This document shows, in pieces, positions 1-5,268 of a DNA stretch of 8,615 nucleotides. Location of the stretch: assembly GCA_027489105.1 (NCBI GenBank), contig JAIYAJ010000114.1, positions 1-8,615 of the forward strand. The letters run 5' to 3'. Source of the DNA: Zymomonas sp. GTDB taxonomy: Bacteria > Pseudomonadota > Alphaproteobacteria > Sphingomonadales > Sphingomonadaceae. The notes beneath the pieces were generated by a model. The model did no database searches. It worked only from the letters and a program-made list of their open reading frames with translations, and was not told the DNA's origin. The number at the start of each line of letters is the position of its first letter. Position 1 is the first letter of the stretch. Made by a program: the position numbers and the translations under genes.

Positions 1-1
1 A

Positions 2-424
2 GGCCTGGGCCTGCCCTTGCGCGAAGAGCGCGAGGCCTATCGGCTCGCTGCAGGCAACCCGCCCGAAGTGGTCGAGCGGACCCTGCTCGATGCAGCGACG
101 ATCCGCGACATGATCCGCGCGCGGCGGATGCGCGAGCATCTGTTCGGCCATGGGCTGTTCGCCGATCCGGCCTGGGACATATTGCTCGACCTCACCGCCG
201 CGCGGCTGGAAGGCAGGCCGGTGGCCGTGTCCAGCCTGTGCATCGCGGCGGCGGTTCCCGCCACGACGGCGCTCCGCTGGATCAAGCAGTTGACCGACGC
301 GGGGCTGCTGCACCGGGTTGCCGATCCCGAGGACGGGCGGCGCGTGTTCATCGAACTGACCGATCGTGCGGCGCGGGCGATGGGCGAATATTTCGACGCG
401 GTGCCCTGGCCCCGTCGGGGCTAG
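2..424 (+). CDS. Winged-helix MarR-like transcriptional regulator, 3' part only
   Basis: The reading frame is open to the left edge, so the N-terminus is missing; about 140 residues are visible before the TAG stop. The visible part holds a basic helical stretch (IRARRMREHLFG) and then a winged helix-turn-helix. The helix AVSSLCIAAAVPATTALRWI would be the recognition region, and the segment LHRVADPEDGRRVFIEL is the beta wing, matching the MarR hallmark of an Asp-x-x-Asp-x-Arg wing. Such proteins bind promoter DNA in the cytoplasm. This two-part layout is familiar from sphingomonad proteins annotated as winged-helix or MarR regulators, often with a longer N-terminal region. A TTG at 17 could serve as a start, but no convincing ribosome site precedes it and the frame continues upstream, so truncation by the window is more likely. 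It converges on the trans-sulfuration gene with a 36-base gap. Target genes are unknown. Confidence 0.8.
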   Translation, partial: GLGLPLREEREAYRLAAGNPPEVVERTLLDAATIRDMIRARRMREHLFGHGLFADPAWDILLDLTAARLEGRPVAVSSLCIAAAVPATTALRWIKQLTDAGLLHRVADPEDGRRVFIELTDRAARAMGEYFDAVPWPRRG

Positions 425-450
425 GCGCCAGCCCTTCACGAGCCGGCGCC
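424..450. other. Hairpin between convergent genes
   Basis: GGCGCC at 424-429 pairs with GGCGCC at 445-450, with two more pairs inside after one mismatch (431-432 with 442-443). It lies between the stops of two convergent genes and might end transcription on both strands. No run of T follows on either side, so it is not a standard intrinsic terminator; its role is a guess. Confidence 0.3.
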
Positions 451-460
451 CCCGATAGTA

Positions 461-1780
461 TCAGACGATGTGGCGCAGCGCCTGGGCGAAGTCCGCGATC
501 AGATCGTCTGGATCCTCGATACCGATCGAGATGCGGACGAGATTGTCGCCGATGTCGAGTGCACGCTTGCGCTCTTCCGGCACCGACAAATGGGTCATGC
601 CGGCCGGATGGCTCGCGAGCGTTTCGGTTCCACCCAGGCTGACTGCAAGCTTCGCGATCTTGAGCGAGTCGAGAAAGGCGAAGGCCTCGGTCTCGCCGCC
701 CTTGAGATAGAGCGAGAAGGTCGAGCCGGCGCCGGTGCAGTGCCGGCGGTAGATGTCGGCCTGGCGCGATCCATCCTCGTGGAAGCCGAGATAGCCGACC
801 CGTTCGACCTGCGGCTGCGCCCGCAGCCATTCGCAGACCCTGGCGGCATTTTCGCCCGCGCGGGTCATGCGGAGCTCGAGCGTTTCGAGCGAGCGCAGCA
901 GCATCCAGGCCGTGTTGGGGTCGGTGATGGTGCCGATCGTGTTGCGCATCGCCCGGACCGGGTCGAGCAGCTTCTTCGCGCCGACCACGCCCCCGGCGAC
1001 GAGGTCGCTATGGCCCCCGGCATATTTGGTCAGCGAGTAGACGACCAGATCCGCGCCATGACGAAGGGGCTTCGACCAGAGCGGTCCGAGGAAGGTGTTG
1101 TCGATCGCGATCGGCGGGACGTCCTCTTCGCCCGCGAACAGCCGGTCGCGCACATCGCGGACGGCCTCGACATCGACCAGCGCGTTGGTGGGGTTGGCCG
1201 GGCTTTCGAGATAGATCAGCGACACACGGCCCTTGGCCTTGGCCGCCTCGATCACGGTGCCGATCTCTTCGGGCGTGGCACCGGCGGGGAAGTCCAGCCA
1301 GGACACGCCGAACTTGCCCAGGATGCGCCCGATCAGCGTCTCCGTGGCGGCATAGAGCGGCGCCGAATGGACGATCACGTCGCCCGGCCGGACCGTCGCC
1401 AGCAGCAGCGTGGCAATGGCGGCCATGCCGCTGGAAAAGGAGAGGGCGTCTTCGGCATCTTCCCAGATACCCAGGCGATCCTCCAATATCTCTTGGTCGG
1501 GGCCGTTGAAGCGCGAATAGACGAGCCCGTCCGCCCCGCCGGGGCGCTTGCCGGTCACGCCTTCGAAGTGCCGCTTGCCGGCGGCGGCGCTCTCGAAGAC
1601 GAAAGTCGAGGTGAGGAAGATCGGCGGCTTCAGCGCGCCTTCCGACAGCATCGGATCATAGCCATGGCCCATCATCAGGGTGGACGGCCGGAGGCGGCGG
1701 CCGTCCAGTTCCAATATCTCGGCTTTGGGGCGACGACGCGGCGTCACCCCGCCAATGGCGGAGTCTTCGGTGTTTGGCAT
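461..1780 (-). CDS. PLP-dependent trans-sulfuration enzyme (cystathionine gamma-synthase/lyase family)
   Basis: A 439-residue cytoplasmic enzyme of the Cys/Met metabolism PLP family, which makes or breaks C-S bonds in sulfur amino acids (cystathionine gamma-synthase, cystathionine gamma-lyase, methionine gamma-lyase, O-acylhomoserine sulfhydrylase). Landmarks: YSRFNGP (88-94, Tyr and Arg that bind the neighbouring subunit's PLP phosphate), SSGMAA (116-121), PLY (141-143, Tyr stacked on PLP), Asp227 in AIDNTF (pairs with the pyridine nitrogen), SLTKYAGGHSD (249-259) with the Schiff-base Lys252, and SLGGTETLASHPAGMTH (381-397). Arg416 near the C-terminus should bind the substrate carboxylate. 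The active-site Cys of methionine gamma-lyases is absent (Ala145 at the matching place), which argues against that activity. The protein is about 40 residues longer than usual because of an N-terminal extension. AGGAA (complement of 1787-1791) lies 6 bases before the ATG. A regulator gene lies 109 bases upstream on the same strand. The exact substrate cannot be settled from sequence. Confidence 0.9.
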   Translation of the reverse strand: MPNTEDSAIGGVTPRRRPKAEILELDGRRLRPSTLMMGHGYDPMLSEGALKPPIFLTSTFVFESAAAGKRHFEGVTGKRPGGADGLVYSRFNGPDQEILEDRLGIWEDAEDALSFSSGMAAIATLLLATVRPGDVIVHSAPLYAATETLIGRILGKFGVSWLDFPAGATPEEIGTVIEAAKAKGRVSLIYLESPANPTNALVDVEAVRDVRDRLFAGEEDVPPIAIDNTFLGPLWSKPLRHGADLVVYSLTKYAGGHSDLVAGGVVGAKKLLDPVRAMRNTIGTITDPNTAWMLLRSLETLELRMTRAGENAARVCEWLRAQPQVERVGYLGFHEDGSRQADIYRRHCTGAGSTFSLYLKGGETEAFAFLDSLKIAKLAVSLGGTETLASHPAGMTHLSVPEERKRALDIGDNLVRISIGIEDPDDLIADFAQALRHIV

Positions 1781-1889
1781 GAGGGATTCCTGCGAAAATA
1801 TTTTATGATGCCGCGATGATGCGCCGTGCGCTGGCCGGAGGCAAGGTGGGCAGGCCGGTCGGATCGGGCCAGCCGGACGCAGCGCGGGC

Positions 1890-2456
1890 TCAGGCGAGCT
1901 GGCGCAGCAGCTGGACGGCCATGGCGATCCACAGCGCGTCGGCGACGACGATCTGGCGCTGACCCTGTCCGGGCGGGACCAGATGCAGGCGATTGCCCTG
2001 ACGATCGGTGAGCCGGCCGAAGGCGAAGCGGCCGCCGGGACGTGGCACGAGGATGTCCCGGTTCAGGGCGCGGCCGAAGCCGTCGGCGGTAATCCGTTCG
2101 AGCCACAGCAGATCGCCCGCCCGATATTCGCCGACGCTCTGATCGACCCGCATCAGCAGGGCGGGCGGTGCCGTCATCGACATCGGTACCGATTCGCCTT
2201 CTGCGGCAGCCACAGCGCCGTCGGGCCCCAGCACTGCGTCTATTCCCGGCAGCGGGGGCGGGGGCAGGGCGACCAGTTCGGCAGCGTCGACCCCCATCGC
2301 GGCGGCAATACGGTTGAGCCAGGCGACCGACAGGGTACGGCTGCCTTGTTCGAGGCGGCCGATCGTCTGCGCAGTCGTCGGAGGCTCGCAACGCTCGGCA
2401 ACCTGCTGCAGGGTCAGGCCCCTGGCGCGTCTCGTTTCGCGGATCCGGGTCTTCAT
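1890..2456 (-). CDS. Helix-turn-helix (XRE/Cro-C1 type) regulator with a C-terminal S24-like region
   Basis: A 188-residue putative DNA-binding regulator. Residues 3-62 form a Cro/C1-type HTH: RIRETRRARGLTLQQVAERC, then TAQTIGRLEQGSRTLSVAWL, then the usual final helices. A Pro-rich linker (65-70) leads to residues 108-188, whose GDLLWLE and LNRDILVPRPGGRFAFGRL recall the beta-rich S24 (LexA/phage repressor) fold, but I see no Ser-Lys catalytic pair, so it is probably not self-cleaving. Two ATGs lie side by side (2459 and 2456). GGAAG (complement of 2461-2465) sits 4 bases before the second and only 1 before the first, so I choose 2456. An in-frame extension to 2528 exists but lacks family resemblance. 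It lies upstream of the trans-sulfuration gene on the same strand and is divergent from the SOUL gene, so either could be its target. Its ligand is unknown. Confidence 0.8.
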   Translation of the reverse strand: MKTRIRETRRARGLTLQQVAERCEPPTTAQTIGRLEQGSRTLSVAWLNRIAAAMGVDAAELVALPPPPLPGIDAVLGPDGAVAAAEGESVPMSMTAPPALLMRVDQSVGEYRAGDLLWLERITADGFGRALNRDILVPRPGGRFAFGRLTDRQGNRLHLVPPGQGQRQIVVADALWIAMAVQLLRQLA

Positions 2457-2511
2457 CATTCTTCCGTCGCAAGCTGCCCGCAGATGCTTAGGGCAGGACG
2501 CTGGCGCGGCA

Positions 2512-2545
2512 AAGCGCGCTCTGGCCATTGGCAGCAGCGCGCCTT
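2512..2545. promoter_or_regulatory. Imperfect inverted repeat in the divergent intergenic region
   Basis: GCGCGCT (2514-2520) is an exact reverse complement of AGCGCGC (2536-2542). The symmetry continues outward as AA/TT across a one-base bulge and inward as CT(G)GCC/GGCAG around a loop ATT. It lies in the 115 bases between the leftward HTH regulator and the rightward SOUL gene. It could be an operator for the regulator, or a hairpin in the SOUL mRNA leader ending 14 bases before its ribosome site. The sequence does not decide between these. Confidence 0.4.
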
Positions 2546-2559
2546 ATGCGGCGAGGCCG

Positions 2560-2565
2560 AAGGAG
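2560..2565 (+). promoter_or_regulatory. Ribosome binding site of the SOUL gene
   Basis: AAGGAG, six bases before the ATG at 2572. It decides the start: the frame is open far upstream (to 2314) but nothing comparable precedes the earlier start codons, and the upstream part overlaps the divergent regulator. Confidence 0.75.
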
Positions 2566-2571
2566 TGTCGC

Positions 2572-3180
2572 ATGGCAAGGATCGGCTGGGGCAGGATATT
2601 GGCGGGCGTCGCGGCCGCGACAGCGGCGGGCGCGGCCTATGTCTATATCAAGCAGCGCAAGGCGCGGGCGCCGCTTCACGAAACGATCGAGAGCGACGGC
2701 GCGTTCGAGATCCGGCGCTATCCTGACCTGCTGATGCTGGAGACGGTCCAACAGGGATCGCGCGACCGTGCGCTCGGTAACGGCTTCGGCCTGCTCGCCG
2801 ACTATATGTTCGGCGAAGGGCGTGAGGGCGACGAGATCCCGATCGTGATGCCGGTGTTCGGCGAGGCGCTGGCCGGGGACGCCTGGAAGATCCGCTTCGT
2901 CCTGCCGGCCGGAACCGACCCGGCCACGCTGGCGCCGCCGGGCCATGGTATCCAGATTACCGAGCGTCCGGCGCGCGACGTGGCGGTCATCAGCGTACCG
3001 GGGCGCCCCACCGACAAACTCTTCGCCCGCCGCGAGACGGAACTGCGCGCATGGATCGTGGCGCGATCGCTACAGTGTGCTGGGCCGGTCGAACATGCCT
3101 ATTACAACTCGCCCCTGAAGCCGGGAACGGCGCATCCCAACGCTCTGCTGATACCCATTGCGCGCCCGCCGGAGGCATAG
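2572..3180 (+). CDS. SOUL-domain (haem-binding protein family) membrane-anchored protein
   Basis: A 202-residue protein. Residues 7-26 (GRILAGVAAATAAGAAYVYI) form a hydrophobic segment followed by basic KQRKAR, so the protein is probably held in the inner membrane by its N-terminus. Which side the globular domain faces is not clear from sequence; the basic residues after the segment are no simple guide because Arg residues also precede it. Residues 38-198 match the SOUL/HBP family: FEIRRYPDLL near the start, IPIVMPVFGE (the place of the family's MTxPV motif), WKIRFVLP, and the late YYNSPLKPGTAHPNALLIPI. Eukaryotic members bind haem or porphyrin, but the axial His is not conserved across the family and the bacterial role is largely unknown, so haem binding is only inferred. 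The start is fixed by AAGGAG. The gene is divergent from an HTH regulator and is followed by a hairpin-rich gap. Confidence 0.88.
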   Translation: MARIGWGRILAGVAAATAAGAAYVYIKQRKARAPLHETIESDGAFEIRRYPDLLMLETVQQGSRDRALGNGFGLLADYMFGEGREGDEIPIVMPVFGEALAGDAWKIRFVLPAGTDPATLAPPGHGIQITERPARDVAVISVPGRPTDKLFARRETELRAWIVARSLQCAGPVEHAYYNSPLKPGTAHPNALLIPIARPPEA

Positions 3181-3188
3181 ACGCTTTC

Positions 3189-3239
3189 CGCGATCTGTTG
3201 CCCGAAAGCCACATGTCGAAACAGCTGCGAAATTTTTTT
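3189..3239 (+). terminator. Possible weak terminator after the SOUL gene
   Basis: A run of seven T (3233-3239) follows a weak stem in which CTGTT (3195-3199) pairs with AACAG (3220-3224), with an outer CGC/GCG (3189-3191 with 3227-3229) across an internal loop. The loop is about 20 bases and three A separate stem from T run, so efficiency would be low at best. Confidence 0.3.
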
Positions 3240-3428
3240 GCGACGCAGGCAACCCTTTCATTACACGGTCGTTATGCGGCTATCTGGGTGGCTGACAGTA
3301 TCGCGAAACACGCTTTCGTGTTGGTGGCTGGTCGCTGCAGAAACGGATGCTCTTGCGCTTGCACGCATCCGGGTGAATGGTTTAGGTGAACACAGTTCCT
3401 GATGGAACCTGTTGGAAAGGGGATTTAT
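3240..3428 (+). promoter_or_regulatory. ompA-family upstream region and mRNA leader with three hairpins
   Basis: This gap carries no gene I can support. It holds three compact stem-loops. The first is AACACG/CGTGTT, 6 bp with loop CTTT (3307-3322). The second is GGATGC/GCATCC (3345-3350 with 3365-3370), with an inner TGC/GCA pairing. The third is ACAGTTCC with GGAA(C)CTGT, 8 bp with one bulge and loop TGAT (3392-3412), ending five bases before the ribosome site core. A promoter must lie here, but I cannot pick a convincing -35/-10 pair. Structured leaders that control mRNA life are known for enterobacterial ompA; the same role here is inference. Confidence 0.5.
3417..3422 (+). promoter_or_regulatory. 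Ribosome binding site of the OmpA-family gene
   Basis: AAGGGG, six bases before the ATG at 3429. It rules out the in-frame ATG at 3402, which would place nine non-signal residues before an otherwise typical signal peptide. Confidence 0.8.
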
Positions 3429-4559
3429 ATGCGCAAGCTTGCCATCCTGGCAGCGCTCGCTTCTACTGCGCTCGCCGCTCCCGCCTTCGCTCGTGACAAC
3501 GCCTGGTACGTGGGCGTCGAGGGCGGTGGTATGCTCATGGAAGACATGAAGTTGGATGTCGGCGGTTCGACGCTGGCACCGGCCGGCGGTAATGCGACGG
3601 TAGACACCAATGTCGGCTTCGATGTCGATGGTCTCGTCGGTTACGACTTCGGCGGCTTCCGCCTCGAAGGTGAAGTCGGCTACAAGCGCAACCGCGTGAA
3701 CAGCTTCTCCACCACCGCTGTTCGCACGCCTGCGAACGTCGGCGGCGTCGGCGCTCCGGCCGGCACCTATAACGAAGCCAGCGGCAAGAACAGCGCGCTG
3801 AGCTTCATGGTCAACGGCCTGCTCGACTTCGGTGGCGACGAAGGCTTCTCGGGTTATGTCGGCGGCGGCGTCGGCGTGGCGCGCGTCAAGCTCGCCAACT
3901 ACAACGTCTCGGGCGCCGACTTCCTGAACGACAGCGACTCGCGCTTCGCCTGGCAGGCGATCGCCGGTGTTCGCTATCCGGTCAGCACCAACGTCGACGT
4001 CGGCCTGAAGTATCGCTACTTCCAGGTGAAGGACGTCAAGGTCATCGACCGCGTCGGCGCGACCTATGAGGGCACGTGGCGTTCGCACAGCGCGCTGCTG
4101 AGCCTCATCTACAACTTCGGCGAGCCGGCTGCACCGCCGCCCCCGCCGCCTCCGCCCCCGCCGCCCCCGCCGCCTCCGCCCCCGCCGCCGCCTCCGCCGC
4201 CGCCGCCGGTGGTTGAGACCCCGGGTCCGTTCATCGTGTTCTTCGATTGGGACAAGTCGGCGATCACCGCCGAGGCAGCCTCGATCCTCGACAACGCGGC
4301 GAACGCTTATGCGACGACGGGTCAGGCCCGCGTTCAGCTTGCCGGCCACGCCGACAAGTCGGGCGGCGACCAGTATAACGTCGGCCTGTCCCAGCGCCGC
4401 GCGGACTCCGTCAAGGCGTACCTCGCTGGCAAGGGCGTGCCGGACTCGGCGATCGTCACCGAAGCGTTCGGCGAAAGCCGTCCGCTCGTCGACACCGCCG
4501 ATGGCGTTCGCGAGCCGCAGAACCGTCGCGTCGAAATCACCTTCGGCGCCGGCATGTAA
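3429..4559 (+). CDS. OmpA-family outer membrane protein with poly-proline hinge
   Basis: A 376-residue precursor. Residues 1-21 are a signal peptide (MRK, hydrophobic core, cleavage after APAFA). Residues about 24-232 form an OmpA-like 8-stranded beta barrel: NAWYVGVEGGG opens it, alternating strands such as FRLEGEVGYKRN and VDVGLKYRYFQV follow, and it ends in HSALLSLIYNFG. A hinge of 25 consecutive prolines (236-260) leads to a C-terminal OmpA domain (about 265-376) that should bind peptidoglycan: FFDWDKSAIT, GHADKSG with Asp309, LSQRRA with Arg324, and NRRVEITF. Asp309 and Arg324 match in spacing Asp271 and Arg286 of E. coli OmpA, which bind diaminopimelate. It should tie the outer membrane to the wall and may act as a small pore. 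Codon use is strongly biased towards GGC, GTC, AAC and TTC, as expected for a very abundant protein. It has its own leader and strong terminator, so it is probably transcribed alone. Confidence 0.95.
   Translation: MRKLAILAALASTALAAPAFARDNAWYVGVEGGGMLMEDMKLDVGGSTLAPAGGNATVDTNVGFDVDGLVGYDFGGFRLEGEVGYKRNRVNSFSTTAVRTPANVGGVGAPAGTYNEASGKNSALSFMVNGLLDFGGDEGFSGYVGGGVGVARVKLANYNVSGADFLNDSDSRFAWQAIAGVRYPVSTNVDVGLKYRYFQVKDVKVIDRVGATYEGTWRSHSALLSLIYNFGEPAAPPPPPPPPPPPPPPPPPPPPPPPPPVVETPGPFIVFFDWDKSAITAEAASILDNAANAYATTGQARVQLAGHADKSGGDQYNVGLSQRRADSVKAYLAGKGVPDSAIVTEAFGESRPLVDTADGVREPQNRRVEITFGAGM
4134..4208 (+). repeat. Proline-codon tract with an exact 24-bp tandem duplication
   Basis: Twenty-five proline codons in a row. 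Codons 1-8 (4134-4157) are repeated exactly as codons 9-16 (4158-4181), including the synonymous CCC and CCT choices; the remainder (4182-4208) is a degraded continuation. This is the signature of slippage or unequal exchange, so the length probably varies between strains. The opposite strand carries four runs of five G (complement of 4140-4144, 4155-4159, 4164-4168, 4179-4183). Confidence 0.95.
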
Positions 4560-4564
4560 GCGGC

Positions 4565-4590
4565 TTCATCATCGATCTTTCGATGATGGA
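4565..4590 (+). other. Hairpin just after the OmpA-family stop codon
   Basis: CATCATCGA (4567-4575) pairs perfectly with TCGATGATG (4580-4588) around loop TCTT, extended by a T-G wobble and a T-A pair. It starts five bases after the TAA and is followed by no T run, so it is not a terminator itself. It sits eight bases before the terminator stem and probably protects the 3' end of the mRNA. Confidence 0.65.
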
Positions 4591-4598
4591 CAGAATAG

Positions 4599-4631
4599 GG
4601 GGTCGGTCTTCGGATCGGCCCCTTTTTCTTT
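4599..4631 (+). terminator. Intrinsic terminator of the OmpA-family gene
   Basis: GGGGTCGGTC (4599-4608) pairs over 10 bp with GATCGGCCCC (4613-4622), including two G-U wobbles, around a UUCG tetraloop closed by C-G, the very stable loop type. TTTTTCTTT follows directly (4623-4631). Confidence 0.93.
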
Positions 4632-4667
4632 AGGCGCCGACGATTGTGGCGCTTGGTCGGTTTGGCC

Positions 4668-4689
4668 GGCTGACAGCTGAAAGTCGGCC
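4668..4689 (+). promoter_or_regulatory. Hairpin in the sodC leader
   Basis: GGCTGAC (4668-4674) pairs with GTCGGCC (4683-4689), 7 bp with one G-U wobble and an 8-base loop. It ends right against the ATG at 4690, which would hinder use of that codon as the sodC start and supports the ATG at 4714. An alternative stem TGGCCG/CGGCCA (4663-4668 with 4685-4690) uses the same bases. The sodC promoter should lie between 4632 and this site, but none is clear. Confidence 0.4.
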
Positions 4690-4713
4690 ATGAGAGAGAA
4701 GAGAGATCAGATC

Positions 4714-5268
4714 ATGCGTAGCTTTCGCTCGTTCATTTCTATTGCTGCCGTTGCCGGCCTCGCCCTTGCGGCGTCCTCCGCGCCCGCTCAGCATGCCGGA
4801 CATCACGCTATGGGCCATGATATGGCGCAGGCCGGTCTGGTCGACGCGTCCGGCAAGTCGGTCGGCAAGGCCGTGCTGATGCAGCATGGCGGCGCGATCA
4901 TGGTCCAGGTGAAGGTGTCCGGCCTAACCCCCGGGGTGCACGCGGTGCACATCCACACCACCGGTACCTGTACGGCGCCCGATTTCGCCAGCGCCGGCGG
5001 GCATTGGAATCCCTCGAAGCACCAGCACGGTCGCGACAATCCGGCGGGCGCGCATATGGGCGACATGCCGAACATGACGGTTGCGGCCGATGGAACCGGC
5101 ACGCTCAGCACGACGGTGGCAGGAGCGATGCTGTCGGGCGGCGACAACCCGCTTCTCGACGCGGATGGCGCGGCGATCGTGATCCATGCTGCCGCCGACG
5201 ACTATAAGACCGACCCGACCGGCAATGCCGGCGGCCGCCTCGCTTGCGGGGTTGTCGTCAAGTCGTGA
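4714..5268 (+). CDS. sodC: Periplasmic Cu/Zn superoxide dismutase
   Basis: Turns superoxide into oxygen and hydrogen peroxide in the periplasm. From the ATG at 4714 it is 184 residues, with a signal peptide (1-26, cleavage after SAPAQ). All metal ligands are present: copper His79 and His81 (AVHIHTTG), bridging His97 (GGHWNP), zinc His105, His114 and Asp117 (QHG, AHMGD), and copper His158 (IVIHAAADDY). Cys86 and Cys178 form the conserved disulfide. The mature N-terminus is His-rich (HAGHHAMGHDM, residues 27-37), a likely extra metal-binding or loading tail known from some bacterial SodCs. An in-frame ATG at 4690 would add MREKRDQI before the signal; it is pressed against a hairpin and less natural, while a purine-rich GAGAG stretch precedes 4714. 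Neither ribosome site is strong. The stop overlaps the next gene's GTG start. Confidence 0.93.
   Translation: MRSFRSFISIAAVAGLALAASSAPAQHAGHHAMGHDMAQAGLVDASGKSVGKAVLMQHGGAIMVQVKVSGLTPGVHAVHIHTTGTCTAPDFASAGGHWNPSKHQHGRDNPAGAHMGDMPNMTVAADGTGTLSTTVAGAMLSGGDNPLLDADGAAIVIHAAADDYKTDPTGNAGGRLACGVVVKS

Noticed and set aside
470..1819. A 449-residue open frame on the + strand opposite the trans-sulfuration gene
   Set aside because: It is the mirror of a clearly conserved enzyme in high-GC DNA; its translation is Arg/Gly/Asp-rich without any recognisable domain and no suitable ribosome site precedes it.
1744..2472. A 242-residue - strand frame overlapping the HTH regulator
   Set aside because: Low-complexity Arg/Pro/Ala translation in a shifted frame; the other frame gives a clear HTH domain.
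1983..2726. A 247-residue + strand frame spanning the regulator and the start of the SOUL gene
   Set aside because: No domain, and it would need to overlap two real genes on opposite strands.
4109..4294. Antisense poly-glycine open frame over the proline tract
   Set aside because: Artefact of reading the complement of CCG repeats; no start context or conserved sequence.
3261..4349. A 362-residue open frame on the - strand opposite the OmpA-family gene, with Arg/Gly repeats
   Set aside because: The Arg-rich run is just the antisense of the proline codons, and the frame follows the strongly biased codons of the real gene.
4690..4713. Earlier in-frame ATG for sodC
   Set aside because: It would put MREKRDQI ahead of a good signal peptide and lies flush against a 7-bp hairpin. 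Kept as a possible alternative, not as the chosen start.
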